Source of the DNA: Phenylobacterium sp.
GTDB lineage: Bacteria > Pseudomonadota > Alphaproteobacteria > Caulobacterales > Caulobacteraceae
Direction of reading: 5' to 3'
DNA length: 64,000 bases
NCBI GenBank assembly: GCA_020401865.1
Contig: JADCAS010000007.1
Span: forward strand, 62,001 to 126,000
In this document: in pieces, positions 29,503-38,532 of the stretch
Numbering within the stretch: the first letter of the stretch is position 1
Layout of the letters: every line of letters begins with the position of its first letter
Translations under genes and position numbers: made by a program
The notes under the pieces: model-generated
Told to the model about the DNA's origin: nothing
Database searches by the model: none
The model's input: only the letters and a program-made list of their open reading frames with translations

Positions 29503-32500
29503 TCACATCAGCCTGGCGCGAAGGTCGGCGCGGGCGGCGGCAAATCGGTCCATGGCGGCTTCCTTGACCGGACCGAACCCCCTTACATCCTGTGGCAGAC
29601 GGGCCAGAACGAGCATGTCATCCAGGGTCTCCGGCGACAGACGCGACAACCCGAAGGCGATGTCCGCCAGATAAGCGTCCCTGAGCGCCCGTTCGGCTTT
29701 CCGCTCGGCAGTATAGCCGAAGGGGTCCAGCCAGGTTCCGCGCAGCCGCTTGCCCTTGGCCAGCAGAGCCATCGCGCGGAACATCCAGGGGCCGAACTTC
29801 CTCTTGCGAGGCCGACCCGTGACCTTGTCCCGGCGCGAGAAGACGGGCGGCGCAAGATAAACGGATAGCCTCCGGTAACCGGAAAACTGCCCATCGAGCG
29901 CAGTGCGGAATGGCGGTTCGCTGTAGAGGCGCGCCACCTCGTACTCGTCCTTGTAGGCCATGACCTTGAAGGCATTCGCCGCGATGGCGGAAAGAAGTTC
30001 GGCGCCCTTTTCACCATACGGAGCCGTCGCCGCGCCCGCGGTCTCCACCAGGCTTCGAAACCGCGCCGAATAAGCGCTGTCCTGATATCGCTCGAGCTCG
30101 GCGGCATACCGCTCGACAGAGCTGGCGCCTCGGTCGTGCGAGCCGGTCGACCCGGGCCCGATGAGGCCGGCGAGCGCCTGCACGTGGTGCAGGTCGATGG
30201 CGGCGAGCCGCCCCCATCGGAAGGCTCTCCTGTTCAGATCGACGGCCGTTCCATTCGCCTCGATCGCCGCATCGATGGCTGCGGCCGACATGGGCAAGAG
30301 ACCCTTCTGCCAGGCGAAGCCGACCATCAGCGTGTTGGCCGCCAGATTATCTCCGAACAGGGCTTCGGCAATCCGGGTCGCGTTGAAGGCGAACCCCCGT
30401 TTGCCGGCGCGCGCCATCACGGCGTCGATCATCTCCTGGAAGGGCAGGGAACTGTCCCGGTCACTGACGAAGTCCGAAGTCGGGGTCTCCTCCGTGTTCA
30501 GAACTGCAGCGCCTTTTCCGCTGGCGAACTTTCGAAGCGCCTCTTCGCTGACCGCGACGACCGCATCACAACCGAGCAGAAGGTCGGCCTCCCCATCACC
30601 GATCCGCACCGCGGGAATAGGCTGCTGCGGAGCGGCGATGCGGATCTGACTGGTAACAGACCCGTTCTTCTGGGAGAGCCCTGTGAAGTCCAGCACGCTG
30701 GCTGTCAGTCCGTCATGATAGGCGGCAGACCCCAGAAGCGCGCCGACCGTCAGGACTCCGAGCCCACCAATGCCCGCAACGTAGATGTCAACGGGCGCCT
30801 TCAGCTCCGTCAGGTCGGGCTCCGGCAGGCCCGCGAACTTCGTCGCTTCCAGGGCGAGGGTCCGGGCGGGATCCGGTTTGCGCAGGGCGGCGCCCTCGAC
30901 TTCCACGAAGCTGGGGCAGAATCCTTCGAGGCAGGAAAAGTCGATGTTGCAGGCGGATTGATCAATCCGCCGCTTGACCCCGTCATCGGTCTCCAGAGGC
31001 TGGATCGCTATGCAGCCTGATTGCACCGAGCAATCCCCGCAGCCCTCGCAGACCCGCGGGTTGATGAACAGGCGTCGACCGGGATCTGGAAGCACCCCTC
31101 GCTTGCGGCGACGACGCTTCTCGGCGGCGCAGGTCTGTTCGTAGAGGATTGCGGTGACGCCCGGGACCTGGCGCAGTTCCCGCTGGATCGCCTCAAGATC
31201 ATCCCGGCTTGCAGCCGGCTTGCCATCTGGCAGAACAGGCCAACGATCCGGGGCGTCGCTGACCAGCCGGACATCGCCGACACCTTCCGCCAGCAGCTGG
31301 CTGTAAATCCCGAGGGGACTGATCGCGCCCTCGGCGGGCTGACCCCCCGTCATGGCGACGGCGTCATTGTAGAGGATCTTGAAGGTGATGTTGGCGCCCG
31401 CTGCAACCGCTGCCCGGATCGCGAGCAGTCCGGAGTGCTGGTAGGTTCCGTCACCCAGATTCTGGAAGATGTGCGGGGTCTCCGAAAAGGGCTCGGCGCC
31501 TATCCACTGGGCGCCCTCACCCCCCATGTGGCTGAAGACGGAGGTCTTCAGCTCTGGAACCGACAGGGCAAGGGCGTGGCAGCCGATTCCGCCTCCGGAA
31601 ATCGAGCCGTCCGGGGTCCGTGTCGAGCGATTATGTGGACATCCTGCGCAGAAGTAGGGCTTTCGTCCGGGGAAGGCGAGCCGCTCTCCATGGCTGGCGC
31701 GATCGACCAAGGCCGCCAGGCGCGCGGGAATTCCTACCGGGTCTTTCGTGATGCGCCCGGCGAGCGCCTGCGCAACCAGAAGGGGTGAGAGTTCCATCAC
31801 CGCCGGCAGAAGAGGTCTCCCGGCATCGTCGGTCTTGCCAGTCACACGGGCAGGCCGTCCGCGGTGGTGGAAGAGCGCAGCCTTGATCTGATCCTCTACG
31901 ATCGGGGCCTTTTCTTCGATGACCAAGATCTCTTCCGCCTGACCCGCGAATGCGATCAGAGGATCGATCGCCAGGGGCCAGCTCATCGCGACCTTGTAGA
32001 CCGAGAGGCCCAAGGCGCCGGCCTCGCGGTCCCCGATTCCGAGGTTCTGCAGGGCCTGCATCAAGTCCTGGTGCGCCTTGCCGACGGTCACAATGCACAG
32101 CGAGGCTGTGTGATCGCCGATAACCGGGTAATCCAGACGGTTGGCTTCAGCCCAGCGGATCGCCGCAGGAATCCGCTCATCGATCAGGCGGCGCTCCAGC
32201 TCCGCGCGCTGAGAAGGCCATTGAAGTCGCGGATCCCAGTTGAGTCCGTGCGGGGGAACTGGACGATCCGGGATCAGGTACTCGGGATAGGCGGTCGGCA
32301 GTTCGAAACTGGCTGCACTTTCGACAACCTCAGCGATTGTCTTCATCGCCACCCAAAGTCCGGAGTGCCGTGAAAGCGCGAACCCGGCCAGTCCAAGCGA
32401 AAGGATTTCGGAGACACTTGCAGGCTGAAGGATCGGAATGAGCGTCGACTGGAAAATTCCGTCGGTCTGATGCGGAAAGACCGAAGACTGAGCCGCATGA

Positions 32501-32943
32501 TCGTCTCCGGCGACCGCCAGAACGCCGCCCAGCGGCGATGTGCCCAGCATGTTTGCGCTCCGGAGAACGTCGCCGCAGCGGTCCACTCCGGGGCCCTTCC
32601 CATACCAGACGCCGAAAACGCCATCGACCTTGGAGGGTCCGTAGGCCCGGTGCATTTGAGCGCCCCAGAGGGCGGTGGCGGCGAGGTCCTCGTTCAGTCC
32701 GGGCTGAAACCGGATCTGGTGATCACGGAGATAGGGCTCGGCCTTCCAGAGTTGCTGGTCATAGGCGCCGAGGGGCGAGCCCCTGTACCCCGAGATGAGG
32801 CCCGCCGTATTGAGACCGCGCGCGCGATCCCGTCGCCTCTGGACCAGCGGAAGCCGCACGAGCGCCTGGATGCCGGTCATGAAAACCCGACCGCCTTCGG
32901 AATTGTAGATGTGGTCGAGCGTCATGCGACTGGCGACCGTCAT
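29503..32943 (-). CDS. Fused indolepyruvate/2-oxoacid:ferredoxin oxidoreductase
   Basis: The 1146-residue protein joins the alpha and beta activities of 2-oxoacid oxidoreductases in one chain. N-terminal pyrimidine-binding region: SGYRGSPLGAYDQQLW and GVWYGKGPGVDR. TPP-binding region: LGDGTYQHSGLLAIRAAV and KILYNDAVAMTGGQ (about residues 500-545). An iron-sulfur segment with CEGCGDCSVQSGC follows, then the gamma/IorB-like domain IYVAGIGGLGVLTVGALLG near residue 735. It would convert an aryl or branched 2-oxoacid to acyl-CoA with ferredoxin reduction. With the downstream dehydrogenase this forms an amino-acid-to-acyl-CoA route. GGAGG lies seven bases before ATG 32943. GC looks slightly lower than flanking genes. 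Confidence 0.9.
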   Translation of the reverse strand: MTVASRMTLDHIYNSEGGRVFMTGIQALVRLPLVQRRRDRARGLNTAGLISGYRGSPLGAYDQQLWKAEPYLRDHQIRFQPGLNEDLAATALWGAQMHRAYGPSKVDGVFGVWYGKGPGVDRCGDVLRSANMLGTSPLGGVLAVAGDDHAAQSSVFPHQTDGIFQSTLIPILQPASVSEILSLGLAGFALSRHSGLWVAMKTIAEVVESAASFELPTAYPEYLIPDRPVPPHGLNWDPRLQWPSQRAELERRLIDERIPAAIRWAEANRLDYPVIGDHTASLCIVTVGKAHQDLMQALQNLGIGDREAGALGLSVYKVAMSWPLAIDPLIAFAGQAEEILVIEEKAPIVEDQIKAALFHHRGRPARVTGKTDDAGRPLLPAVMELSPLLVAQALAGRITKDPVGIPARLAALVDRASHGERLAFPGRKPYFCAGCPHNRSTRTPDGSISGGGIGCHALALSVPELKTSVFSHMGGEGAQWIGAEPFSETPHIFQNLGDGTYQHSGLLAIRAAVAAGANITFKILYNDAVAMTGGQPAEGAISPLGIYSQLLAEGVGDVRLVSDAPDRWPVLPDGKPAASRDDLEAIQRELRQVPGVTAILYEQTCAAEKRRRRKRGVLPDPGRRLFINPRVCEGCGDCSVQSGCIAIQPLETDDGVKRRIDQSACNIDFSCLEGFCPSFVEVEGAALRKPDPARTLALEATKFAGLPEPDLTELKAPVDIYVAGIGGLGVLTVGALLGSAAYHDGLTASVLDFTGLSQKNGSVTSQIRIAAPQQPIPAVRIGDGEADLLLGCDAVVAVSEEALRKFASGKGAAVLNTEETPTSDFVSDRDSSLPFQEMIDAVMARAGKRGFAFNATRIAEALFGDNLAANTLMVGFAWQKGLLPMSAAAIDAAIEANGTAVDLNRRAFRWGRLAAIDLHHVQALAGLIGPGSTGSHDRGASSVERYAAELERYQDSAYSARFRSLVETAGAATAPYGEKGAELLSAIAANAFKVMAYKDEYEVARLYSEPPFRTALDGQFSGYRRLSVYLAPPVFSRRDKVTGRPRKRKFGPWMFRAMALLAKGKRLRGTWLDPFGYTAERKAERALRDAYLADIAFGLSRLSPETLDDMLVLARLPQDVRGFGPVKEAAMDRFAAARADLRARLM

Positions 32944-33212
32944 CGACTTACCTCCACAAGCTCACCCCCTGACCGCTCAGTTGCGGCGGAGGCCTGATCC
33001 TTTGCGCGCCTTGAGGCAGGCTGTTTCTTGGGCGTTCCCGTAAGACCTTCGCCAAGGGAACCATAGGCGTGAATCCGCAGAAAAGGATGCCTAATTTAGC
33101 TCAGTAAGTGCGATGTGGGGAATGAACGTTCCAGTAAAATCCACAAGCGGGGCAGAACGTGTCTTTGAAAAACCGGTTGAAAACGTCGGTTCGGAGTGTG
33201 GGGCCTGGGGGC
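32944..33212 (-). other. Intergenic leader of the oxidoreductase gene
   Basis: This 269-base gap is less GC-rich than its surroundings around 33070-33190. It contains a short palindrome GAACGTTC near 33124 but no convincing promoter hexamers, terminator or RNA gene. It presumably carries the promoter of the oxidoreductase-leucine dehydrogenase operon. Confidence 0.3.
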
Positions 33213-33638
33213 TCAGTCCTCGCCCCGGACCCTTCCGCGCAAGGATTTCACGCCGCTCCGTCGGACCTTGCCTTCCAACCGCCGGACCTTGGACGCCAGG
33301 GTGGGACGGGTGCGCTTGCGCGGCGGCGGCGGCGGCTCAGCCGCCTTGCGGATCAGCTCCACCAGCCGTTCCAGGGCCTCGGCCCGGTTCCGCTCCTGGC
33401 TCCGGTGGGTCATGACGCTGAGCACCAGCACCCCGTCCTGGGTCAGGCGACGGCCAGCCAGCTTCATCAGGCGGACAGCAACATCGTTCGGCAGGGAGGG
33501 TGACCTGCGGACATCAAACCTCAGTTCGACCGCCGTTGAGACCTTGTTGACGTTCTGCCCGCCCGGGCCTGCCGAACGGACAAAACGCTCGGTGACCTCG
33601 TCCTCGGGGATGTGGATGTCAGGGGTCGCCTCGATCAT
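33213..33638 (-). CDS. arfB: Alternative ribosome-rescue factor ArfB
   Basis: The 141-residue protein is a codon-independent peptidyl-tRNA hydrolase that frees ribosomes stalled without a stop codon. It has the catalytic GGQ in RSAGPGGQNVNKVSTAVELR and a basic C-terminal tail (PPRKRTRPTLASKVRRLEGK) that enters the empty mRNA channel. The length and lack of codon-recognition domains separate it from RF1 and RF2. zur lies 15 bases upstream on the same strand, so they are probably cotranscribed. Confidence 0.94.
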   Translation of the reverse strand: MIEATPDIHIPEDEVTERFVRSAGPGGQNVNKVSTAVELRFDVRRSPSLPNDVAVRLMKLAGRRLTQDGVLVLSVMTHRSQERNRAEALERLVELIRKAAEPPPPPRKRTRPTLASKVRRLEGKVRRSGVKSLRGRVRGED

Positions 33639-33653
33639 GGCGGGCGCCAGGGC

Positions 33654-34136
33654 TCAGGCGTTGCGGCATGCGGGGCAAAGGCCGCGGGCTTCCAGGGTCA
33701 GGCTGCGCACGGAATAGCCGGCTTCCGCCGCCGCCGACAGGCCGGCGTCAAGCGCGGGCTCAAACTCCCGCGCCGCGCCGCAGCACTCGCAGATCAGGAA
33801 GGCCGCCCGGTGGGCCCCGCCCTCGATCCGGCAGGGCACATAGGCGTTCAGGCTCTCGATGCGGTGCGCAAACCCGAGCTTCTCCAGGAAGTCGAGGGCC
33901 CGGTAGACGGTGGGCGGCTTGGCCGGGGCGCCATCGCCCCCGAAGGCGGCGATCATGTCGTAGGCCTTGAGGGGGGCGTCAGACGATAACAGGAGTTCCA
34001 GAACCCGGCGCCGGGGCGCTGTCAGCCGTTCCCGGGCCGCGGTGCAGCGCACTTCCGCTTCGTCCAGGGCCCGGGTGAGGCCCTGGCCTTTGAGCCCCTG
34101 CCGGGGTCCGTCGTCATGTCCACAGTCGTGAGCCAT
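33654..34136 (-). CDS. zur: Fur-family repressor, probably Zur
   Basis: The 160-residue protein has a Fur winged helix (LTAPRRRVLELLLSSDAPLKAYDMI, PPTVYRALDFLEKLGFAHRI) and a dimerisation domain with the paired cysteines CECCGA and, at the very end, CPAC, the structural zinc site. The His-poor sensor and N-terminal HDCGHDDG fit Zur (zinc) more than Fur (iron), but the metal is inferred. No znuABC genes are in view. It is followed after 15 bases by arfB. Confidence 0.85.
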   Translation of the reverse strand: MAHDCGHDDGPRQGLKGQGLTRALDEAEVRCTAARERLTAPRRRVLELLLSSDAPLKAYDMIAAFGGDGAPAKPPTVYRALDFLEKLGFAHRIESLNAYVPCRIEGGAHRAAFLICECCGAAREFEPALDAGLSAAAEAGYSVRSLTLEARGLCPACRNA

Positions 34137-34183
34137 GCGCCATGGCTAGACCCGAAGACGAGCGGGCGCAACCGCGCTGAGGG

Positions 34184-35068
34184 TCAGTCCTCCCCGCCCT
34201 GCACCTCGTCGCCTTCGAAGGACCGGGGGGCCCGGCGCCGGCGGGGCGGCCGCGCCTCCTCGCCCTCGGGTTCAGCCCGGGGCGGGCGGGGACGCAGGAA
34301 GTCCGGAGCCTGGGACTCAGCGCCATCCTCGCTGCGCAGGGTGGGGGAGGGCGCGCGGTCGGTCGCCGGGGCGATGACGCCGCCGCTCGGTTCGATGACC
34401 GGGAGGGGGTCGCGCCCGGGCCGGTCCTCCCGGGTGCGCTCGGGGCGCTCGTCACGGTCCCGCCACCGGTCCCGGCGGCCACCCTCAGGTCGGTCGCCCC
34501 GCGGACGGTCGTCCCGCGGACGGTCGTCCCTCTGGCGCTCCTCGCGGGGGCGTTCGTCCCTTGATCGTTCGTCCCTGGAGCGATCCTCCCTCGGGCGGTC
34601 CTCCCTTGGCCGGTCCTCCCTGGGCCGTTCATCGCGGTCGCGGAAGCGGTCGCGGCGATCGTCGCGGTCGCGCCAGCCATTCCGGTCGCGGGGCTCTGCC
34701 TCGGATTCCGTCGTCTCGGCCTCCACCGCCTCGCCGGACTCGTCTTCGAAATCGACGTCGAAGCCCGAGATGAACTGGTCGCGGCCGATGATCTCTGCAG
34801 CTGGTCGGGTGGGCTGCATGGCCCGGATCAGCCGGAAATAGTGTTCGGCGTGCTGCAGGAAATTCTCGGCGAGCACCCGGTCGCCGGCCGAACCGGCGTC
34901 GCGGGCGAGCTGCTGGTAGCGCTCGTAGACGGTCTGGGCATTGCCGCGGACCTTGACGCCCTCAGGGCCATTGGACTCCAGGGCCCGGTTTGCATTGTGC
35001 TGCTGAGGCTTGCCACCGGCGCTACGATTGCGACCGCGCTGACGCTTCATGCCCTTGAAATCTCTCAT
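34184..35068 (-). CDS. DUF4167 protein with Arg/Asp repeat tail
   Basis: The 294-residue protein starts MRDFKGMKRQRGRNRS, then has the conserved DUF4167 core (ESNGPEGVKVRGNAQTVYER through NFLQHAEHYFRLIRAMQP; residues about 30-85). The remainder is a low-complexity, highly charged tail of RPRED/RDERP units followed by an Arg-rich end. The basic start and RD/RG-like tail suggest nucleic-acid binding, although no function is established. It lies just downstream of prfA-prmC, its usual place in alphaproteobacteria. ATG 35050 (MKRQRG) is an alternative start. Confidence 0.88.
   Translation of the reverse strand: MRDFKGMKRQRGRNRSAGGKPQQHNANRALESNGPEGVKVRGNAQTVYERYQQLARDAGSAGDRVLAENFLQHAEHYFRLIRAMQPTRPAAEIIGRDQFISGFDVDFEDESGEAVEAETTESEAEPRDRNGWRDRDDRRDRFRDRDERPREDRPREDRPREDRSRDERSRDERPREERQRDDRPRDDRPRGDRPEGGRRDRWRDRDERPERTREDRPGRDPLPVIEPSGGVIAPATDRAPSPTLRSEDGAESQAPDFLRPRPPRAEPEGEEARPPRRRRAPRSFEGDEVQGGED
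34491..34640. repeat. Ten tandem 15-bp units coding for charged pentapeptides
   Basis: On the plus strand ten successive 15-base units begin CGNTC (CGGTCGCCCCGCGGA, CGGTCGTCCCGCGGA, CGGTCGTCCCTCTGG and so on). They code in the minus-strand DUF4167 gene for five-residue units of the form R-P-R/S-E/D-D/E. The units diverge at third positions but keep the period exactly, so expansion and contraction would be in frame. Confidence 0.85.
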
Positions 35069-35303
35069 GTCCTGCCGTTCCGCCGACCCGCCGACACCAG
35101 GCGGGCTAGGGCTGTTCTCCGGGTCTGTCCGCCGGGCTTGTCCCGGCGCGGATCAACCGAAGGTGAAAAGGTTCCCGTCGTCCCACCCGGAGCCTGGCGT
35201 TTCGCCTGTGACGAACGGCCTGCCGGCCCGGGGCCCGATCCTGAGGGTCAGGCGGTCCATGGCATCGACGGTTTGGGTGGAGACCGAGACTCCGTCTAGC
35301 GGC

Positions 35304-36173
35304 TCAGCCGGCAGTTTCCAAGGGGTTTTTCATGCCCGCGACGACCCGGTCATGGGTCGACAGGTCCGGGAGGGTCTCCACTTCCACAGCGCCGGCCTGC
35401 CTGAACAGGTCCTCCACCGCCGCTTTCTGGTCATACCCGATTTCCACGAGGAATCGGCCCCCTGGCCTGAGCACGCGCAGAATCTCGGGCGCCAGGCGGC
35501 GGTAGGCGTCCAGTCCGTCCGGTCCCCCGTCAAGGGCCAGGCGGGGCTCGTAGACCCGGACCTCGGGATCGAGGGTCTCGATCACCGGCGTGGCGATGTA
35601 GGGGGGATTGGAGACCACGAGGTCGAAGTCGGCTTCCGCAAGACCAGCCGTCCAGTCCCCGCGCAGCAGAGCGACCTGGCCTGACAGGCCCAGGCTGGCG
35701 GCGTTGTCGCGGGCGACGGCAAGGGCCTCTTCCGAGACGTCGACGCCAAGTCCCCGCGCCGCCGGCCGCTCCGCGAGTATGGCGAGCAGAATGGCGCCCG
35801 ACCCGACGCCCAGGTCCAGGATCCGGAAGGGCGGGCCCTCGGGAAACAGTCGCAGGGCGTGATCGACGATGACTTCCGTCTCGGGTCGCGGGGTCAGGAC
35901 GTGAGCCGTCACGCCGAGCATGATGTTCCAGAAGCCCCGGCGGCCCAGGATGTGGCTGACCGGCTCCCGTTGGATGCGTCGCGCGAGGTACTCGTCCAGT
36001 CGTGCGGTCTGTTCGAGGTCGAGTTCTCGATAGGGATCGCTCACGATGTCGGCGCGGGTCACGCCGCAGGCGGCCTCCACGAGGACCCGGGCGTCGATGA
36101 CCGGTCCAGGTACGCCCGCCGCCTCCAGACGGGCTCGGGCGCTCTGCCAGGCCTGGAGCAGGTTCCGGCTCAC
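35304..36173 (-). CDS. prmC: Release-factor glutamine methyltransferase PrmC (HemK)
   Basis: PrmC methylates the glutamine of the GGQ motif in RF1 and RF2, speeding peptide release. The 289-residue protein has the N-terminal helical domain (LEAAGVPGPVIDARVLVEAA), PVSHILGRRGFWNIML, TPRPETEVIVDHAL, SAM motif ILDLGVGSGAILLAIL and the diagnostic active-site NPPY in LVVSNPPYIAT. Its GTG start overlaps the upstream MOSC gene's stop (GTGA), so prfA-MOSC-prmC are coupled. Confidence 0.95.
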   Translation of the reverse strand: MSRNLLQAWQSARARLEAAGVPGPVIDARVLVEAACGVTRADIVSDPYRELDLEQTARLDEYLARRIQREPVSHILGRRGFWNIMLGVTAHVLTPRPETEVIVDHALRLFPEGPPFRILDLGVGSGAILLAILAERPAARGLGVDVSEEALAVARDNAASLGLSGQVALLRGDWTAGLAEADFDLVVSNPPYIATPVIETLDPEVRVYEPRLALDGGPDGLDAYRRLAPEILRVLRPGGRFLVEIGYDQKAAVEDLFRQAGAVEVETLPDLSTHDRVVAGMKNPLETAG

Positions 36174-36934
36174 TCCGGCTCGCCTGGGGTGCTGCAGGCG
36201 TCGCCCACCCGCACCGTGCCCCCGTGGGTGACCTGGACATAGATGCCGCAGTCCCGGTGGCCGTACTGTTCGAAGAGGTGCTCGACCAGGGGCAGGTCCT
36301 TCTTCGCGGTCTGCGGGTCCACCTCGGTGGCGGCGCAGCGGACGATCGGGGCGAAGACCGTAGCGCGGGCAAGGCCGAGCAGGAGGTTCTTTCCCTTCCA
36401 GTCGTTCTCCACCCAGGGCGGCCAGCCCTCGACATAGAGATTGGCGCGGAACCGCAGGGGATCCACGGGCTTGCCGATCCGGGCCTCCAGGTCGCGGACA
36501 CTGGCGAGGTTGACGATGGAAATGTGGCCTGCGGGATGGTCGAGGAACTGGTAGTCCGGCGCCTCAAGGACTCGGACGCCGTCCCGGGCGTCCTCGCCCA
36601 GAACTCCACGGACCCAGTCGGCGAAGCCTTCGCGTCCCGCCTCTTCGGCGAGGTCGCCGTGGAAGTCCGAATGGCCCGGCGCCGAGGCCGCCAGGTGCGT
36701 CCCGCGGACATGGGTTCGGGCCGAGGCGACCACCGGGTGGGCGGCCAGGACGGCGAACTTCATCTTAGGGACATAGCGGGGGGCGGCGGGATCGAAGCCG
36801 GAGGGCCCGTTCTCCACCACCCATCGGCGGTCCTGCGCAATGGCGCGCCCCGGAACCAGGTCCGCCTGGGCCATGGGCTCAGGCGAGAAGCCCTTTATGG
36901 GATAGCGGAACAGGCCGGTAATCAGGGCTTCCAT
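36170..36934 (-). CDS. MOSC-domain protein
   Basis: The 254-residue protein has an N-terminal MOSC beta-barrel (ITGLFRYPIKGFSPEPM, DRRWVVENG) and a C-terminal MOSC domain with a cysteine in APIVRCAATEVDPQT that, in relatives, carries sulfur or ligates molybdenum cofactor. Such proteins include YcbX-type N-hydroxylated-base reductases and sulfurase domains. It is sandwiched between prfA and prmC with one- and four-base overlaps, a surprising place for a molybdenum enzyme; cotranslation is likely but a functional tie is not evident. Confidence 0.88.
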   Translation of the reverse strand: MEALITGLFRYPIKGFSPEPMAQADLVPGRAIAQDRRWVVENGPSGFDPAAPRYVPKMKFAVLAAHPVVASARTHVRGTHLAASAPGHSDFHGDLAEEAGREGFADWVRGVLGEDARDGVRVLEAPDYQFLDHPAGHISIVNLASVRDLEARIGKPVDPLRFRANLYVEGWPPWVENDWKGKNLLLGLARATVFAPIVRCAATEVDPQTAKKDLPLVEHLFEQYGHRDCGIYVQVTHGGTVRVGDACSTPGEPE

Positions 36935-38010
36935 CAGGCGAACTCCGCTTCCAGGCTGGCCAGCCGTGCCGCCTGGTCCTCGGCGATCAGCGGATTGATG
37001 ACGTCGTCGAGGGCCTCGCCCTCCAGCACCTTGGCCAGGTTGTAGAGGGTCAGGTTGATCCGGTGGTCCGTGACCCTCCCTTGAGGGAAGTTGTAGGTGC
37101 GGATACGCTCGGAGCGGTCTCCGGACCCCACCTGGCTGCGGCGGGAGTCCGCCCGGGCGGCGTCGAGGGCCTCGCGCTTCATGTCGTAGAGACGGGCCTG
37201 CAGGACCTTCATCGCCCGCGCCCGATTCTGGTGCTGGGACTTCTCCGAGGAGGTCACGACGATCCCGGTGGGGATATGGGTGATGCGCACGGCGGAATCG
37301 GTCTTGTTGACGTGCTGGCCGCCGGCTCCCGACGACCGGTAGGTATCGATGCGCAGGTCCGCCTCGCGGATCTCGATGTCCACATCCTCCACCTCCGGCA
37401 GGACGGCGACGGTGGCCGCGGAGGTGTGGATGCGGCCCCCGGCCTCGGTCTCGGGCACCCGCTGGACCCTATGGACGCCGCTCTCGAACTTCAGCCGGCC
37501 GAAGACGCCCTCGCCGGTGATCGAGGCGATGATCTCCTTGTAGCCGCCGACCTCGCCCTCGGAGACGGAGTCGATCTCCACCCGCCAGCCGTGGAGGGCG
37601 GCGTAGCGCTGGTACATGCGGAACAGGTCGCCGGCGAAGAGCGCCGCCTCGTCGCCGCCGGTCCCGGCCCGGACCTCGAGGATGGCCGAGGCGTTCTCGT
37701 CCCGGTCCCGGGGCGCAAGCAGGAGCGCGACCTCGCGTTCAAGCGCCGGCAGGCGGGCCTTCAAGGCCTCCAGCTCGTCCCGGGCGAGGGCGGACATGTC
37801 CGGGTCGCCCGAGACAGCCATTTCCTCCAGTTCCGGCGCCTCCGCCCGTGTCTTCTCCAGGGAACGGACCGCTTCGACCACAGGCTTCAGTTCGGCGTGC
37901 TCCCGTGACAGGCGCACGATCTCCGCCCCATCGGAGGCGGCGGACATCCGGGCCTCGATCTCGTGAAAACGGCCGAGAACCTGGTCGAGTCGGGCTTGGG
38001 GAAGTCGCAC
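36934..38010 (-). CDS. prfA: Peptide chain release factor 1
   Basis: RF1 reads UAA and UAG and triggers peptide release. The 358-residue protein has the domain-1 helices ([17 protein letters not shown]), the PxT codon-recognition region ([19 protein letters not shown]) and the GGQ catalytic loop in [20 protein letters not shown]1 rather than RF2 is indicated by the PET-type tripeptide in VPETEAGG. The start is GTG 38010. The MOSC gene begins within its stop codon. Confidence 0.97.
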   Translation of the reverse strand: MRLPQARLDQVLGRFHEIEARMSAASDGAEIVRLSREHAELKPVVEAVRSLEKTRAEAPELEEMAVSGDPDMSALARDELEALKARLPALEREVALLLAPRDRDENASAILEVRAGTGGDEAALFAGDLFRMYQRYAALHGWRVEIDSVSEGEVGGYKEIIASITGEGVFGRLKFESGVHRVQRVPETEAGGRIHTSAATVAVLPEVEDVDIEIREADLRIDTYRSSGAGGQHVNKTDSAVRITHIPTGIVVTSSEKSQHQNRARAMKVLQARLYDMKREALDAARADSRRSQVGSGDRSERIRTYNFPQGRVTDHRINLTLYNLAKVLEGEALDDVINPLIAEDQAARLASLEAEFA

Positions 38011-38139
38011 GGGGCGGGAGTCTCAGGGAGGAGAGGAGCCCAGGCTTTTAGCCCGCGGCGTCCGGCTTGCCAAATCCCAGGAGGCGCTCCGGCGGAAGTT
38101 GGGGCGGCTACGAGCGGGCCGCCCCGGATCCGGTCGGGA

Positions 38140-38433
38140 TCAGACGCGAACGCCGGTCATGCTGGCGTTGCCGAAGGCGCCGAGCTTGACGTTGCCCGAC
38201 AGGCTGTCGCCGCTGACGGTGGCTTCGAACTCCAGCGTCATGGGCATGGGGCTGGTGATGGCCGACGACCAGATCAGCTTGTCGCCGTCGACCTTGCCGG
38301 AGATCTCCTGGTCGCCCATGCGGCCGGTGGTCTTGCCGGTGAAGGTGTCGCCGTTGGTGGTGATGGAGGCGTTCACTTCCTGAGCGCCCATCGGGGTGTT
38401 GATCGTGATCTTCCAGTTGCCGTCCGCAGACAT
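38140..38433 (-). CDS. Small conserved beta-rich protein of unknown function
   Basis: The 97-residue protein begins MSADGNWKITINTPMGAQEV and alternates polar and hydrophobic residues in the way of a small antiparallel beta sheet (DTFTGKTTGRMGDQEISG, DKLIWSSAIT, TLEFEATVSGDSLSG). GAGGAG lies seven bases before the ATG, and an upstream in-frame leader has no such site. No signal peptide or Cys is present. The gene stands alone between ispG and prfA. I do not recognise a named family, though the coding signal is strong. Confidence 0.8.
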   Translation of the reverse strand: MSADGNWKITINTPMGAQEVNASITTNGDTFTGKTTGRMGDQEISGKVDGDKLIWSSAITSPMPMTLEFEATVSGDSLSGNVKLGAFGNASMTGVRV

Positions 38434-38532
38434 GGCTCTCTCCTCTTTGCGAAGCGGCGCCTCATCGGGCCATGCGAGGCCTTGCAAGCGGCGCTTCCGT
38501 TCGCCATCGACGGACTCGCCGCGGCAGCCAGT

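Noticed and set aside
33090..33200. tRNA-like text (TTTAGCTCAGTAAGTGCG and a later GGTTCGGA)
   Set aside because: I could not form an acceptor stem, a D-stem or a T-stem in cloverleaf order, so it is only a chance resemblance.
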